A DNA stretch of 64,000 bases from Daucus carota subsp. sativus (lineage: Eukaryota > Streptophyta > Magnoliopsida > Apiales > Apiaceae): assembly GCF_001625215.2 (NCBI RefSeq), contig NC_030385.2, positions 7,805,135 to 7,869,134 on the forward strand. The letters are read 5' to 3'. The position numbers were made by a program, and so were the translations under genes. Numbering within the stretch: the first letter of the stretch is position 1; every line of letters begins with the position of its first letter. Under the pieces are notes generated by a model. The model was given only the letters and a program-made list of their open reading frames with translations, had not been told where the DNA came from and did not search any database. Positions 34,101-47,087 of this stretch are shown piece by piece.

Positions 34101-37100
34101 TCATTTGAACAACTGCATGGAGCTAATAATTGGGCATCTGAGTTTGAAAATGTAAGAACTACTTTTGGGATGTTATATTGGTCGCTTGCTGTTATTTTTC
34201 TTACTAACATAATACTAGTAATTTGCTTCCAATTAACAGAAAAGGTGTAATTTGCCCTCCCCCTCCCATATTTTATTTAGGAATTAACATATAAGATTCT
34301 TGACAATGTTTATATTTTTCCAACTAGAAATCTTGATAATTTGAACTTTTGCCCAAATTAAAATCAAATCATTAAAAATTCCCTAATGGGAATGTGTGCC
34401 CAAGCATCATATGCTATTTATCCTGGATATACTCAGCCGTGTACCTTTGCTTAAGCAGTACTGGTGCTTTATAATAGAGAGAGTATGTATAATGTAATAT
34501 ATGTGTAGTGCACAACCCATTTAGCTGCAGCCTTTCTCCTATGAGCCTGCAACTATAAGCATCCTCTGTTGATCCTCCATTTTGTTGTAGTTTGACTTGT
34601 TAACCTCTTCTAGGATATTGCGTACTACCTGTTTTTTTCGATCTCAGGAGCAATCTCAAGTTGCATCGTTTGGCCAAATGAGAGGTGCGAGTATTCCGAA
34701 CTTAGCTGCCATGGAGCAAACTCGCGTATTAGCTCATACACTGTCTCAAAATCAGGACCCCAAGTTCCAGGTTCGTGAACTGCTCTATTAGTATTTCTGT
34801 TTCATATACTAGTGGTTTGTATTTGCTACTATGGTATATTGGTATGTTTAGATACAAGGATTTTATTTCAATATATGGATTGGCTCCAAAAGACATGTTT
34901 GGGTTTTCATAATTATGTGATTTAGTTTCATGGCCTTCGTATATAAGCCCAAGTTTGAAAATTATAAATGATAAATCAAATCATGTTATTTGAAATGAAT
35001 ATTAGGTTTTTAAACACAATCCTAAGTCATTTGGTTGCATGAATCTTCAAGTGAATATGTAAATGGAAGTGTTGAAACTTTAGGATCTCTACAAGATAAA
35101 AGAATAATAAACGGTATTGAAAGCAAGTTTCCTTTTAAAAGGGCAGTCTGCCGGACCTTCAGCATAATTCCCAGAAATGAGCTTATTTACAAAACAAATG
35201 CGCGTAGAGGAAGTATCCTGAAGACGATGCAGAATGATCTAAAGCATTGTTCTCAGTCATAATCCATCAAGTATTAAAACCAACAGCCCCTTCGCAGGGA
35301 ATTTACCAGATTGTCATCCTTCTTTATATTCTACCTTCTTTATATTTAAGCTGAAGCAGCTACAAGTTAACTTGCATTGTTGTGTTCTTTTATCTTAACG
35401 ATTGTTAAAATGTCGGATGCAAAAAGATTCTCCGTTAGACAGCTAGCTGGTGTCAAATGTATAATCATTCATTTATGTCTCTAAAATAGGATGAGAGTTC
35501 TGTTGATTGTTATCATCTTTCTATATATATGTTCTCAGTTCTTTGGTTCTCAATTAAGTGTGATACTTTGATAGTTGAAGTGCGTCATTCCTTTTGGTAG
35601 TTTGGTGCTAAACAGGGATCTATTAGTAATGTTGAATCCTAGAAAAGGAATTACAGGAAGGAATATGTTTTTGAGGAGAATAAGTAGAATTATGTATGAA
35701 GTCTTGCTGAATCTCCATGCCCTAATCCTAGTTGCTAGCTGAGTTAATTCATCATATATCTTTTCTACTACTTCTATGTGCTGTGTGACCTGATGACTTA
35801 AGTGCACAGGCATGCCATGCATCACTATTTAAATGATTATTCATAGAGTCCCTCGCTGTTCTTCAAATAATAAATGACTGCTTCATTACATATATGTACA
35901 TGCAGAATTCTAAGTTTCTCCAGTTCGTGTCTAAAATGAGTCGTGGAGAAATCACATTTGAGGATAATCAAGTCAAGTCATCTGGACCCCCTGCTCCTGG
36001 AGATTGGGCGACAGAATATCAACAACAGTTTAATGGAGGTCAATCATGGGCTGATCAGTTTGAACGTGAGGAGGCAAGTACTAGTGTTACACTCTTAATA
36101 TAATATACCTTAATCATCCAGAGGACATGTTTTTAACATTTGCATGATTGATGATGCTTATAAATTGTTCAACTTGCTGAGATAGTAATAGTTCTTCTGT
36201 TAAGGCGATCATGCCACTTGCTGATGCGGTGCAGGAAATGTTTAAGTTAGTGGTAAAATGTGTTATTTTAATATTTGTGTATTGGTATTTTCTATTCAGA
36301 ATACTTTTGCATTTTGATATATGGTAATAGTTATCTATTAAGAATCCTAGATCTATAGCGGTAGCTCATGTTAATCATCACTATATCAATTATCGAGATT
36401 ATTGTTGTTTTAGCCAAGATAAGGTTTTGCTCCAGTTTAAGGATGTACAATCAACTTAAATTGGTAAGCCATTGAATATTATGAATTGATGAATGTTTGA
36501 GAAGTTTGAGGATTGCTTGGTTCTTTATGGAGATGGGTCCTATCCCATGTTTCTTACCCTATATTACCATTGTCTGCACTACCGACCTTCCGTATCTTTT
36601 GAAGATGATTTGTCTTATTCACATCCTCTATGCATAACAGGGTTCATGTCCACATTCATAAAAGGTGGTTAATATTAAGTGCATAATTTATTTCCTAAAA
36701 TCATGTCTTTCACCTCTGTCGTTGGTGGTTCATAATTGAAGCAGAATGTCCCCAGTTTGCTAAGTTACTATTCCTACCACAAGTATGCATGTTACAATGA
36801 AACGATAGATAGTAACCATAAGTTTTGACATCAATGTTATACTGAAACTATATTTGACTTGGTGAATCTATTTGAATTCCCACTAGGATTTATTTATTTA
36901 TTTTTATCACAATTCTCACTAGGTTTTCACTAAGTGGTGAGAGTTATATGCATACGAATTTTGCTTTCTATCTAATCTATGGCTCATGGTTTCAGTTTCC
37001 TCCTGGACCTGCTGGGTGGGTGAATGAATTCACTTCTGCACGTGAGCAACAGGGACCAGTGGATGACCAATGGGTTAATGAGTTTTCTAAGTTGCATGTC

Positions 37101-40100
37101 GCAGATTGGGCTGATGAATTTGGGCGTCAAGTTGGTGAAGGGGTACTAGGAGATGATAGCTGGGCAGATACTTTTGATGAGTAAGTTGAACAGAATTGAT
37201 GGATATAAGCTCTGTTCTACAATTTACTCCAAACTAATTCTTTCATTTATCCTTTATTATTGGAAATTGTAATCTATATTCCTCAATCAGAAAGTGGACT
37301 TTTTATTACTGTTATTACTATTCTTTTGCAATAGTCCACATATGAACTCATCTTAAAATTTTGTAAATTTATATCATAATGGCTATATAAGGAGACCTTT
37401 TTACCTTGTGTACCTGTGCTTAAATTGGTGTATAGGTATGTAAATGAACAAGCTTCAGTCAGGCAGCAGGCAGCAACCTCAAGAGGGGTCTATGTTTTCT
37501 CGGAGATAAATCCTTATGTTGGTCACCCTAATCCTTTCCAAGAAGGTCAGGAACTGTTCCGCAAGGGTTTATTAAGTGAGGCTGTGCTAGCTTTGGAGGC
37601 CGAAGTTCTAAAGAATCCTGATAATTCTGAAGGCTGGAGGTTTCTTGGAATAACTCATGCTGAGAATGATGATGATCAACAGGTTAGTTGCATCTGATAA
37701 AAACGTGTACACAGTTTCATTGATTAGATATATAGAAATTCCATCCCTTTCATAGATGCAATCGTTTTTCATTCTGAAGATGGGATACTCATGGGAGCAA
37801 AGAATAGCCATCAATGTTTTTTTCGAGAAAAGCCCTTAGGTTTTTTGATTTATTTATTTTTTTGGAAGCCTCATATGATGGCAGACGTACACTATGATTG
37901 TTGAAATAGATGATTAGTCATATGAGAAAGTATGAATAAAATTATAAATGTTGTTTTATCTCGGTATCTGTTTCTGAAATTACGTATGATGTGTAAAATT
38001 CGCAACCAGAACCATGGTGGTCCTGGAAGCATTTGCGAGCTAAATTTTTAGGTAGTAGTGCACTCATCACCATTGTGGGACTTGAACATTCAGAATAGGG
38101 CATATGACATCGACAGGAAGTTATGCTTTTGCTTTTATATGGGGCCCTTTTGTACTTGAAGTGGATATACACTCTTATAATATAAAATTTGTGCTTTCCT
38201 CCCAGGCTATTGCAGCTATGATGCGTGCACATGAAGCGGATCCAACTAATCTGGAAGTGCTTCTTGCTCTTGGTGTGAGCCATACAAATGGTAATTGATA
38301 GCTCTGTGCTAAAGTAGATTAAGGATGTTATCATAAGTAATGCTGACTAGTTGACACCATTTGTTTGAATTAATTATTAAATTTATTATAGTGGTTACTT
38401 TGTGATCGGATGACTGGGGTTGTTTTCTACAGAGTGTCTTAACATAACTTTTTCATCAATAACTTTGTGATTGGACAATAATTTGAACTTGTAATCTCAG
38501 AGTTGGAACAAGCAGCTGCATTAAAGTATTTATATAGTTGGCTGCGTCATCATCCAAAATATGGGACAATTGCTCCTCCAGAACTATCTGATTCTCTGTA
38601 TCATGCTGATGTGAGTATTCTGTAACTTGTTTTCTTAATACTAAAGCTTGCTCAGTGATTGTAGGACCACTTACAGCTGCTGAGTAGTGATTTTAAATTC
38701 TTAAAAAAGATGAAACCTATAAACTGGCCACCCTTTTTTTGTCATAGTTAAGGAACCGATCTGCCTTGCATTTGATTTCTCATATAAACTTTTGTCTTGT
38801 TTGTTCTGTATCGTAGGTTGCTAGATTTTTTAGTGATGCTGCTAAAATGTCACCTGAAGATGCTGATTTACACATAGTACTTGGTGTCTTGTATAACTTA
38901 TCTAGAGAATATGACAGAGCAATTGAGTCATTTAGAACAGCTTTGGAGCTTAAGCCACGTGATTATTCTCTCTGGAACAAACTTGGGGCAACACAAGCAA
39001 ATAGTGTTCAGGGCGCTGATGCAATATTAGCGTACCAACAGGTTGGTATTATATACATTATTACATTATATAATTGTCGCGTATAAAGTTTTCTCAAAGA
39101 GAACAGATTAGGCACGAAGCATGCGTATGTCATGTAAGATAAACATATGAAGTGATAGAGTATTCAACTGTGTCAAGAAAAGATTTAGAATTGAACTCTA
39201 TTTTACTCTTCCTTTTGCAACATACTGTTTTTTTGTTCTGCTGTGTGGGTTGTACAATGTCAAGATGTTTAAAATAAAACTGGAATTAATAGTATGAATA
39301 TTTATATAAATAGTGTGTGTTATTTTTAGCTATACTGTAAATTTATTTCAGCCCATGTGCAAACTTGATATTTTGAATTTATCTGCCAAAAGAAGTGGTC
39401 ATAAACGAGATAGATTAGAATTCTGTTTCATTTTATGATAAAGATACAGAGAAGTAACACTTCAAATAAAGAAAAAACTGAGTATGGGATAATGGAGCTC
39501 AAAGCATTTCCTTTTATTTCTTCCCCTAGACTTCATTTACCGATAGGCTGCATAAAATTAACAAGAAAGCATTTGCTATAACTTTTTTTTGTAAGTAATC
39601 ATATTTTGATATTTAGGTATCTTTTGGTAATTGTTTTAAATTAATATCATTCTTGTCGCCAACTTCAAGGAGCTCAAGTATCTCATATACACAATTATAT
39701 TAATCGTAAAACTGCAGGATAATTCACTCTCTGCAATTTGTATTATTTTCTCTTTATCTCAGGCTCTGGATCTGAAGCCTAATTATGTTCGTGCATGGGC
39801 CAACATGGGTATCAGTTATGCCAACCAGGTATCTTTTGGATAGTAATGATGTTCGTCTTCGGTGACAATTACCAGACTTGCAAAAATTATATTGCCTATT
39901 CCATTTCAGTGTTTCTGCTCACAGCACTCAGCTTATATCTTTCTTTTTTTTGTTTAAGACCAATCTTCTAAATTGTTTTGATGGATATGATTGTTCTGGT
40001 GTAATGTTGAATCTATTCTTCAAAAGCTTTATGCATCTGTTGTGTTTGGCTTGGTTCAGTGATCCCCGCCTGAGCCTATTTATGCATCTGTCGTGTTTGG

Positions 40101-40420
40101 CTTTGTTTTGTGATTCCGCCTGAGCTTATTGTGCCTACGTAATAAGTAATGTCGATGTGATTTTCTACCCAGGGCATGTACGAGGATTCAATTCGTTATT
40201 ATGTGAGAGCACTATTAATGAATCCAAAAGCAGACAATGCGTGGCAGTATTTGAGAATCTCTTTAAGGTACATAATGAATATTATATTGAATATTTTGAA
40301 GTCTACCTTTGAACAAATAATGGATGCCTCTTTATCTGCAGCTGTGCATCCAGAACTGACATGATGGAAGCTTGTGACTCCCGGAATCTTGAACTTCTCC
40401 AGAAAGAGTTTCCACTGTGA
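31120..40420 (+). CDS. PEX5: Peroxisomal targeting signal 1 receptor (peroxin 5)
   Basis: Fifteen exons (31120-31242, 31737-31865, 31954-32110, 32457-32650, 33903-34151, 34648-34770, 35906-36073, 36996-37180, 37436-37682, 38206-38290, 38501-38610, 38817-39041, 39763-39828, 40173-40267, 40342-40420) sum to 2,235 nt, a 744-residue protein, as expected for plant PEX5. The N-terminus has the conserved cysteine (SGGASCAEPG, Cys13) used for receptor recycling. The middle carries many WxxxF/Y motifs that bind PEX14/PEX13 (GWIAEYDQ, DWVHSFEQ, NWASEFEN, DWATEYQQ, SWADQFER, GWVNEFTS, QWVNEFSK, DWADEFGR, SWADTFDE). The C-terminal TPR domain (about 490-740) binds the SKL-type signal of cargo proteins. 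Intron 7 has a GC donor. Intron 4 holds a degenerate hAT-like element, and intron 13 a two-copy repeat near 40030-40130. Confidence 0.97.
33205..33518. mobile_element. Degenerate hAT-like MITE in PEX5 intron 4
   Basis: Starts CAGGGGCGGACTTTC and ends CCTAGGTCCGCCACTG, imperfect inverted ends similar to those of the 27961-28146 element. The flanking 8-mers are only partly alike (5 of 8), which suggests an old insertion. It has no coding capacity and lies within an intron. Confidence 0.65.
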
Positions 40421-41281
40421 TTTGACTACTTTGGAACTGGATCAGGATCAGTAATATGGCATTTGGTTGGGGCTATGGGGGTCTATTCTCACCTGTCTGT
40501 TAAAAAGGAAGACAACAACTTACTTTATACCCGATTCGCTGCATCTAGGCTTCTTATTGGGGCGAAGGCAGACTGATTCGCCTTCAGGAGTTGTTTGATG
40601 AACCAATGACAATGCTTTTGCCTAGTATTTGCGGATTGATGTAATTTCACTACACAAAACTAATCATCCCCAAGATCTAGCTTTCGCCCTGGTCTTTAGG
40701 CAGACAACGGGTATTATTTGCTTGTATGCCCAACTAAGCAAAATATATTAGACATTTATACATGTGCAACAGATAACGGAAAAAAAAAATCAAATACAAC
40801 TATCCTTAATATCTTATGCAGACTGAATAGCTCTGGAAAAAAATTCTGCTATATATAAAAAAACAGCGCACCCTACTTTAGGACAGTAACAAAGTACAAA
40901 GTAGCTAAAAATCATTTCATATATTCTCATACAAAAATATGTTGGCTTTTATTGGTCATTTTCAAGAGAGACCATTAGAGAGAGAACCATATAACCTTTA
41001 TCTTATTTCTAGTATTAGGTAGGGTTCTGCAGCAGAACTTAAGTATTAGTTAGGATTCTGTAGCAGAACTTCACATGCAAAAAAATGTCAATATCTATAT
41101 ATTATATTTTAAATTATTTTTGAAAACACACAACGATGAAAAAATATGAAAAAAACATTTATTTAGATTTAGATCCTAAAAATCTATTTAAAATTTAGGG
41201 TTCTACAGCAGAACTTTAGTAGTTCTATGGTTCTATTTTAAAGACTGGTTTTCTCTTGAGCGCGATCCCTTAAATATTAAC
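40421..41281. other. PEX5 3' flank
   Basis: Holds the 3' UTR of PEX5 and AT-rich spacer. Between about 41025 and 41230 the phrase GGTTCTGCAGCAGAACTT and variants recur three times as an inexact dispersed repeat. No gene seen. Confidence 0.4.
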
Positions 41282-41833
41282 GGTTAATTATCTAGTTGGT
41301 CACTGAAGTGGGTTTAATGTATCAAATTGGTCACTAAACTCAAAACGGGATCAAAATGGTCACTGAAGTGGCCATAAATATCAAACAGGTATCTTGAAAT
41401 ATAAATTCAAGCAGTAAAAATATTATTTATAAAGTTTAACATATTATTTTTTAATGTTACCAAAACCAAGTAAAAGGTTATGATTTCTAATATATATGAT
41501 AATATATTTAGATTGTATCAAGTTTATTTATTATTTATTTTTAATTAAAACAAAAAAATAACTAATATAATAAAATATAAATAATAAATAAACTTGAAAA
41601 AATATAAATATATTATTTTAATTACTAGAAGTCATAGATTTTTAGTTGGTTGTGGTAACATTCAAAAATAATATGTAAAATTTTATAAATAATATTTTTA
41701 CTACTTGAACTCATATTTCAAGGTACTTGTTTGATATATATGGTGATTTTAGTGACCATCTTGATGCCGTTTTGAGTTCAGTGACCAACTTGATACATTA
41801 AGCCCATTTCAGTGACCAACTTGATAATTAACC
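41282..41833. mobile_element. Foldback MITE with long inverted repeats
   Basis: The ends are long imperfect inverted repeats. GGTTAATTATC(T/A)AGTTGGTCACTGAA at the left matches the reverse complement at the right, and the similarity continues through the region around the AATATTATTTATAAA segment, over 150 bp on each side. The centre is AT-rich. I found no clear target duplication and no coding sequence. Long inverted repeats fit a MULE-like or foldback element; the superfamily is uncertain. Confidence 0.8.
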
Positions 41834-44800
41834 CTATTATGAACATAAAAATAAAATTTGAAGTAAAATATGTAATTTATTAATAATATAAACACATAAA
41901 TAAAATTTTATAAATTTTGACAACCAAATCCTAGGACAGGTGAAGTGAGCAGAGAGCTACAACTATCAATAAAAAAATATATTAACACAATTTAAGAAAA
42001 CTAACATATCCTGACAAAAAAGAAAAAAGAACTAACATATCGATAATTAAGATGAATATACAAATAAATGAAAAGAAATTCAGGCAAGTCAGTTTTGATT
42101 TGTTACACGTATTTTAAAGTCTAATAAAATATAATTCTTTATATTATCTTCAAATTTCTGGAACAAAAAAATTGCGAACTCAGGTCGACACTTCTATTTC
42201 TATCTCTAATTTAAATGCTTACAATACTTCATCTCAAGGTATATAAGTTCCACCAGTGCAGTCTTCAAGGTGATTTACTTGAATCAAATTATCAAGTTCA
42301 CTCAGTTCAGTGTGGCCCGTCTAAATGTCTTTGAATTATACAGATAGACACTCCTATCAACTCTTCCACATCACTTTCCTCCAACTGGCTGATCCTTTGT
42401 CTGCTGACAAAAATCTTGGGATACTCAGCAGGCTGTTGACCCTTGTAATACCTTCGAGGGCTGACCATTCCTCCTCTTCTGCAGTTGAAATGCAGTCAGC
42501 TATACTCCTCTTGGACTGTCCCATGCTTTTCTCAGGATTCTTGTCTTCCGATGCTTCTGCTACAGGCACAATCTCTTCAGAGCATCTGACGGTGCCAGAA
42601 TGTTCAAGCACAACAGAATGAGAGGGTGAAACACTGCCAATATCCGTAACCTTATCATTTACTGTCATAGATACTTCTTCTTTCAGAGTACTTGTCACAT
42701 TGCTCTGTGCTTTAGCCACATCAGTTGTGCATGCATGTTCCAGATATAGGCAAACAACAGCACAGTCATCAATCTTTGATGTTGGATATTTGAGCCTCCA
42801 TGCTCTTGTAGCACAATCTATAAGGGCTCTGGCTGCTGTGGAGTGACCGGGAGCCGATGCCACGATATCCACAGCTTCTTTGTTAGAAATGACATCCCAG
42901 ACCTGTGCCAAAATTGTAGAGTAGCTATTTAACATAATATACACACAAAACTGGCAGACCACCTTTGTGCACCTGTTCCATTCTACTAATGATTCGATAA
43001 GTTTTATTTGAGACTTGTGTACATTGCAGCAAAGAAATGGAATATATGATCAAAATTAAGATACTCATTTACTTATCAGGATTAAATTCTAACTGACTAA
43101 AGATTTCTTGGAATATACGATTAAAATTAAGATGCTCATTTACTTAATATGACACACATTTGTAAGAGGAAGTATACCCCATCAGTAGCAAGAATAACAA
43201 ACTCATCGCTCTCAGTAACCTGGTGATAATAAACTTCAGGCATTGAAATTAAACCAAAGTCCTTTAAACAGAAATCTCCGAAAGCTCTGGCCATTGCCAA
43301 ACCAGGCGTATCACTATTAGGCAGCCATACACGTGGGACGTCTGGTTCATCCTGCAGCGCAAAAACCCTTCCTTTGCATTGTGTAATTCTAGCAGCTTCT
43401 CCTGAAGTTGGAAGGAAATACTTGTAACATCATTTAAAAAAAAAAATCTGATGTTTTAAAGAACCGGTTCACAATTCTCTCTTTCAATATGTTAATTGTT
43501 ACTTGTTAGTTTTGCTGCCGACCATAATCCAGAATATATAATCGTGTTTGTTTTGTGTTTGAGATGTGGGAAGCTTACGTGGAAGATTGGGTTTCAAGTC
43601 AATTGTCAGCTGTACAGCAGTCAAAGAGTTATTATTATCTCTAGTTGCCAGCACAGCTCTTGAATCACCAACATTTCCAATTACAAGATCTTGACCCTGA
43701 AGAGGCATGTCCATAATTACTGATGTCAAAATTACCGTAACATATATAACACATTTAGTAAGAGAACAATTGAAGATAAAATACAATTGAGTCGAGACAT
43801 CACTTCAGGACTTCAGGTATGACCTGGTTCAGCCTTGTAGTACCATCAATATGTCAACATGGACAGAGTCCATTCCACACAGAACATTTCAATTAAAAAC
43901 AATATGTTGCCAGAAGCATTTTGATATGTTGTTTCTGAGTTTTCAAACAATATCATTTTATCGTCGTTTTGAGGTTCCCTTCCCTAGTCATAATTTTTCA
44001 ATTTGACAATAGCAATCAAGATCCACTTAATTTGTACAGGTTTAGAAGAAATTCTATCCAACAAAATAATATAGTTCACACAGAGAGGCATAGGAGACTA
44101 AACAACTAACCCTAGAAAAATATAAGTACCAGACATACACACCAAATTACCAAAGGTGGCATGTTAATAATGTCAGTGAAAGTCAAAATGCGCCTGAACA
44201 CAAAATACCACAATAAATATCTTTACTGTAAATCTCACAAAACAAAAGGAAAAAATTCAAGCTTTGTTTCAAACATGAACCAAGCAAAAGAACTTGATCA
44301 AATTAAATTAATAAGATTAATGTGCCAACATCAAGAAAAGGCTGCTTTTAGCTTCACACGTGTGGTCGACATGTTGGGAGTACCTATTGATTGCCATTCC
44401 ATTTCGACAAAAGACCCCCGAGGATGGGGGAGGATGAATTAATTTCTAAGCTTCAGAGGGGGATGTGAAAGATTTGTCCCTTAATATGCAAGATCTATGG
44501 CCTACCCAAATTGCTAATTACCAGGTGCACAACCCATAATGGCACCTGGAAAGGCTAAATTCAACATCTGACCAAACTAATCTGGAGACGCCATCTTACT
44601 CTACCTAAAGTCCCCCCAAAACTAGCAGTGATTCCAGTCAACCCATCCAAGATAAACTTCCCATACACATTCCACGATTTCATCTTCTACACGTGATAGA
44701 AAAACCACCTTATTCTTACTGTTACGTCTCCTTTCCTACTCTAAAAGTCTGAAACACGATAGCCATTTCTCACAAATTATATGCTAAAAAAAAATTTGCC

Positions 44801-45382
44801 CATATTAACCATATTATCTTGATTAAAAAAGTCTGCAGTTTTGCACTTTCTCGGCAGAATGACTTGCTCATACCCCCTCCGAATTTAAAATATATTAGAC
44901 CTTTTAGAATTCAGGGTCACTAACTTATTTAATAAAGTCGGTTAATAACATGTACCAAGGACTCGCGGAGTAATAATGACATTTTCTCAAAAAGTTATGT
45001 ATACGTTACTCTCTTTTCCTAATGCATTTTTGAGGTTATCTAATATTCAATATGTAAAAACAAGTGTGTTTTGCTTTATGTAATCTTATTTAAACTGATA
45101 CAATCTCCTCTCCGTAATTGTGTGTTCTCGCATGGTTGCATTTGTTGTTTGCTATTTGTTTGCGTTAAATTGTCAGTAGCTTTATTATTTTGCATGCTGG
45201 TTTTTTTAAAATGTTTGTTCATTTAGAAGAATATCTAGAAAGAATCGTAAAAGGAACGCAAAAGTGATATCAACCATTAATTGTTTATATTTTCTGTTTT
45301 GTAATTTTAGCATCACTCTCATGTTGTATATCTTGCACATGTCCCCCTTTGTTTAATGTCCTTATAGTACATAACCAATGTA

Positions 45383-45639
45383 CTCCCTCTGTTTGGTATT
45401 ATGTGACGTTTAAGAATTGTGCACAGTTAAGTGTGTTAATTACACTTATGATGCAATAATGATCTTGTAAAATCTCATTTCTGCCCTTAAAATATTTTGT
45501 GTTGAATGGAGAGAGTGGGATTCAAATAAGGGTATACCATGTCAAAAATTCATTTATTACACATTGATATGCTAGAACGTCAAATAAATAAGAACAACAT
45601 CAAAATTCCAAAACGTCAGTTAATACCAAACAGAGGGGG
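45383..45639. mobile_element. Stowaway MITE in PP2C intron 2
   Basis: Inverted ends CTCCCTCTGTTTGGTATTA and TAATACCAAACAGAGGGGG, flanked by TA on both sides (45381-45382 and 45640-45641). About 257 bp, non-coding. CTCCCTC ends and TA duplication are diagnostic of Tc1/mariner-derived Stowaway elements. Confidence 0.9.
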
Positions 45640-45718
45640 TATTAAACATGCTGACTGATTGTGTGATTATGGATTTTCGTTATCTCTACTTTTCTTAAAA
45701 TTGCACACTGCACAATAT

Positions 45719-46069
45719 GAGCCTGTTTGCCTGGGCTTAAAGCCCGGGCTTTAAGTCATCTCTGACTTTAAGCTGAAAAATGTCTGTTTGTGTAATAAGC
45801 CAGAAGTCAGCTTAAAGTCAGAAATAAGCCAGAAGCTGACTTAAAGCCAGAAGTTATTTTGAGGTACTTTCTTCAGTGACTAATTTTTTTTGATAAAAAT
45901 TACTACTAAGTCATAAATTACTCATAAATTATTTTTATTTCTATTATTATATTTGTAATAACTCATAAGTCATTAATAAGTCAAAATTACCCAAACAGAC
46001 ATTTTAAGCTCTCAGCTTATCAAATAAGTCACGTTAAGTCATTAGCCATAAGCTCAGCCAAACGGGCTC
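45719..46069. mobile_element. MITE with GAGCCTGTTTG ends in PP2C intron 2
   Basis: Left end GAGCCTGTTTGCCTGGGCTTA and right end TAAGCTCAGCCAAACGGGCTC are imperfect inverted repeats. TAT flanks each end (45716-45718 and 46070-46072), a possible 3-bp duplication as in PIF/Harbinger elements. The interior repeats AAGCCAGAAG-like words. No coding sequence. Confidence 0.75.
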
Positions 46070-47087
46070 TATATTAGTCATGCAATCAGACGCGTATGAA
46101 GTTCTCAGTAAATATAGGTTTTACGTCATTATAATGTCTCAAAGACAGTTACCTGTTTTACCAACGCAACTGTTGTAGACCCGCTACAGAAACAATCAAT
46201 AGCTGGATGCCGCATTAATTCCTTATCCATCAGCTTGAAAGCTTTTAACATTGATTGCTTGAGTTGCCAATACATTTCTGGTCGTTTCACAATCTCTTCA
46301 CCTTCCAAAGGCTCACTCCAACCATCATCTGCGTGTTCACCTAGATCTCCATTTCCAGCTGCATTTCCATTCTCAGTAAAAACGTCATTTGCATCAACAC
46401 ATTTGTGATCGTTATTTAAATTTTCATTCCACTGAGTGCTGAGCAGATTAGGCAGATTATCACGAACTTTCCTTGCGACCAAATGACCGTAGGGAGTAGG
46501 GACCATGACCATCAAATACTCCACAAAAGACAGTATCACTTCTTGAACTAAAATTCTATTGTGAAACAATAGAACCAAATCATAATTAACTGGATCAATA
46601 CACAGCAGAATTCAATAAATGATCACGTGTCGTATTAAATCTAAATGTTTTATCTACATCATTATGACAAGTTCATCTACGTTGAACAAAAACGACATAC
46701 ACAAAATTGGCCTAAAACATCAAAACATTAAGTCCAGCTCCAACAGACATTAATTGTCTAAGTATGTCATATAATTCTATTAATTTGTCATTTCAGTTTC
46801 TCCCAAAAATAACCATGAAAAAAGAAGAACCACAATTCCAAAACAAGAGGGGATAAATAATAACGAACCTCCCACGCGATCATGGCATCTTGATTGGTTC
46901 CTTTCTTACCCTGCTGCGTATGCAAACACGCAATGTTGCTAGCTCCATTCGCAATCAACCTAGCATTGAGAGCACTTATATCCACCCCACCAGACTTATT
47001 GAACTTGAAATCGTAAGTAGTAACACTAGAAATGTTGGTGTGCTTATCATTATCTCCTCGGCATAAAGCCGAACAGCTAGAGCCCAT

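Larger units (their letters stand above)
42357..47087 (-). pseudogene. Protein phosphatase 2C gene with two frameshifts
   Basis: Five exons (47087-46869, 46555-46153, 43696-43579, 43402-43178, 42902-42357) encode a plant PP2C of the long type, near 500 residues if frames were continuous. The start MGSSCSALCRG carries an N-myristoylation-type motif (family knowledge). Metal-binding and catalytic PP2C motifs are present: VFCGVFDGHGP, CSGSTTVALV, GNVGDSRAVLAT, GLAMARAFGDF, VILATDGVWDVISN, DDCAVVCLYL. Two lesions break it. A 7-bp tandem duplication (GTAGGGA at 46489-46495 and 46496-46502) follows DGHGPY. One extra T lies in the run 43379-43381 of exon 4. Together they do not restore the frame. 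Either it is a pseudogene or allele, or the sequence contains errors. The last exon is intact and serine/glutamate rich. Confidence 0.8.
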
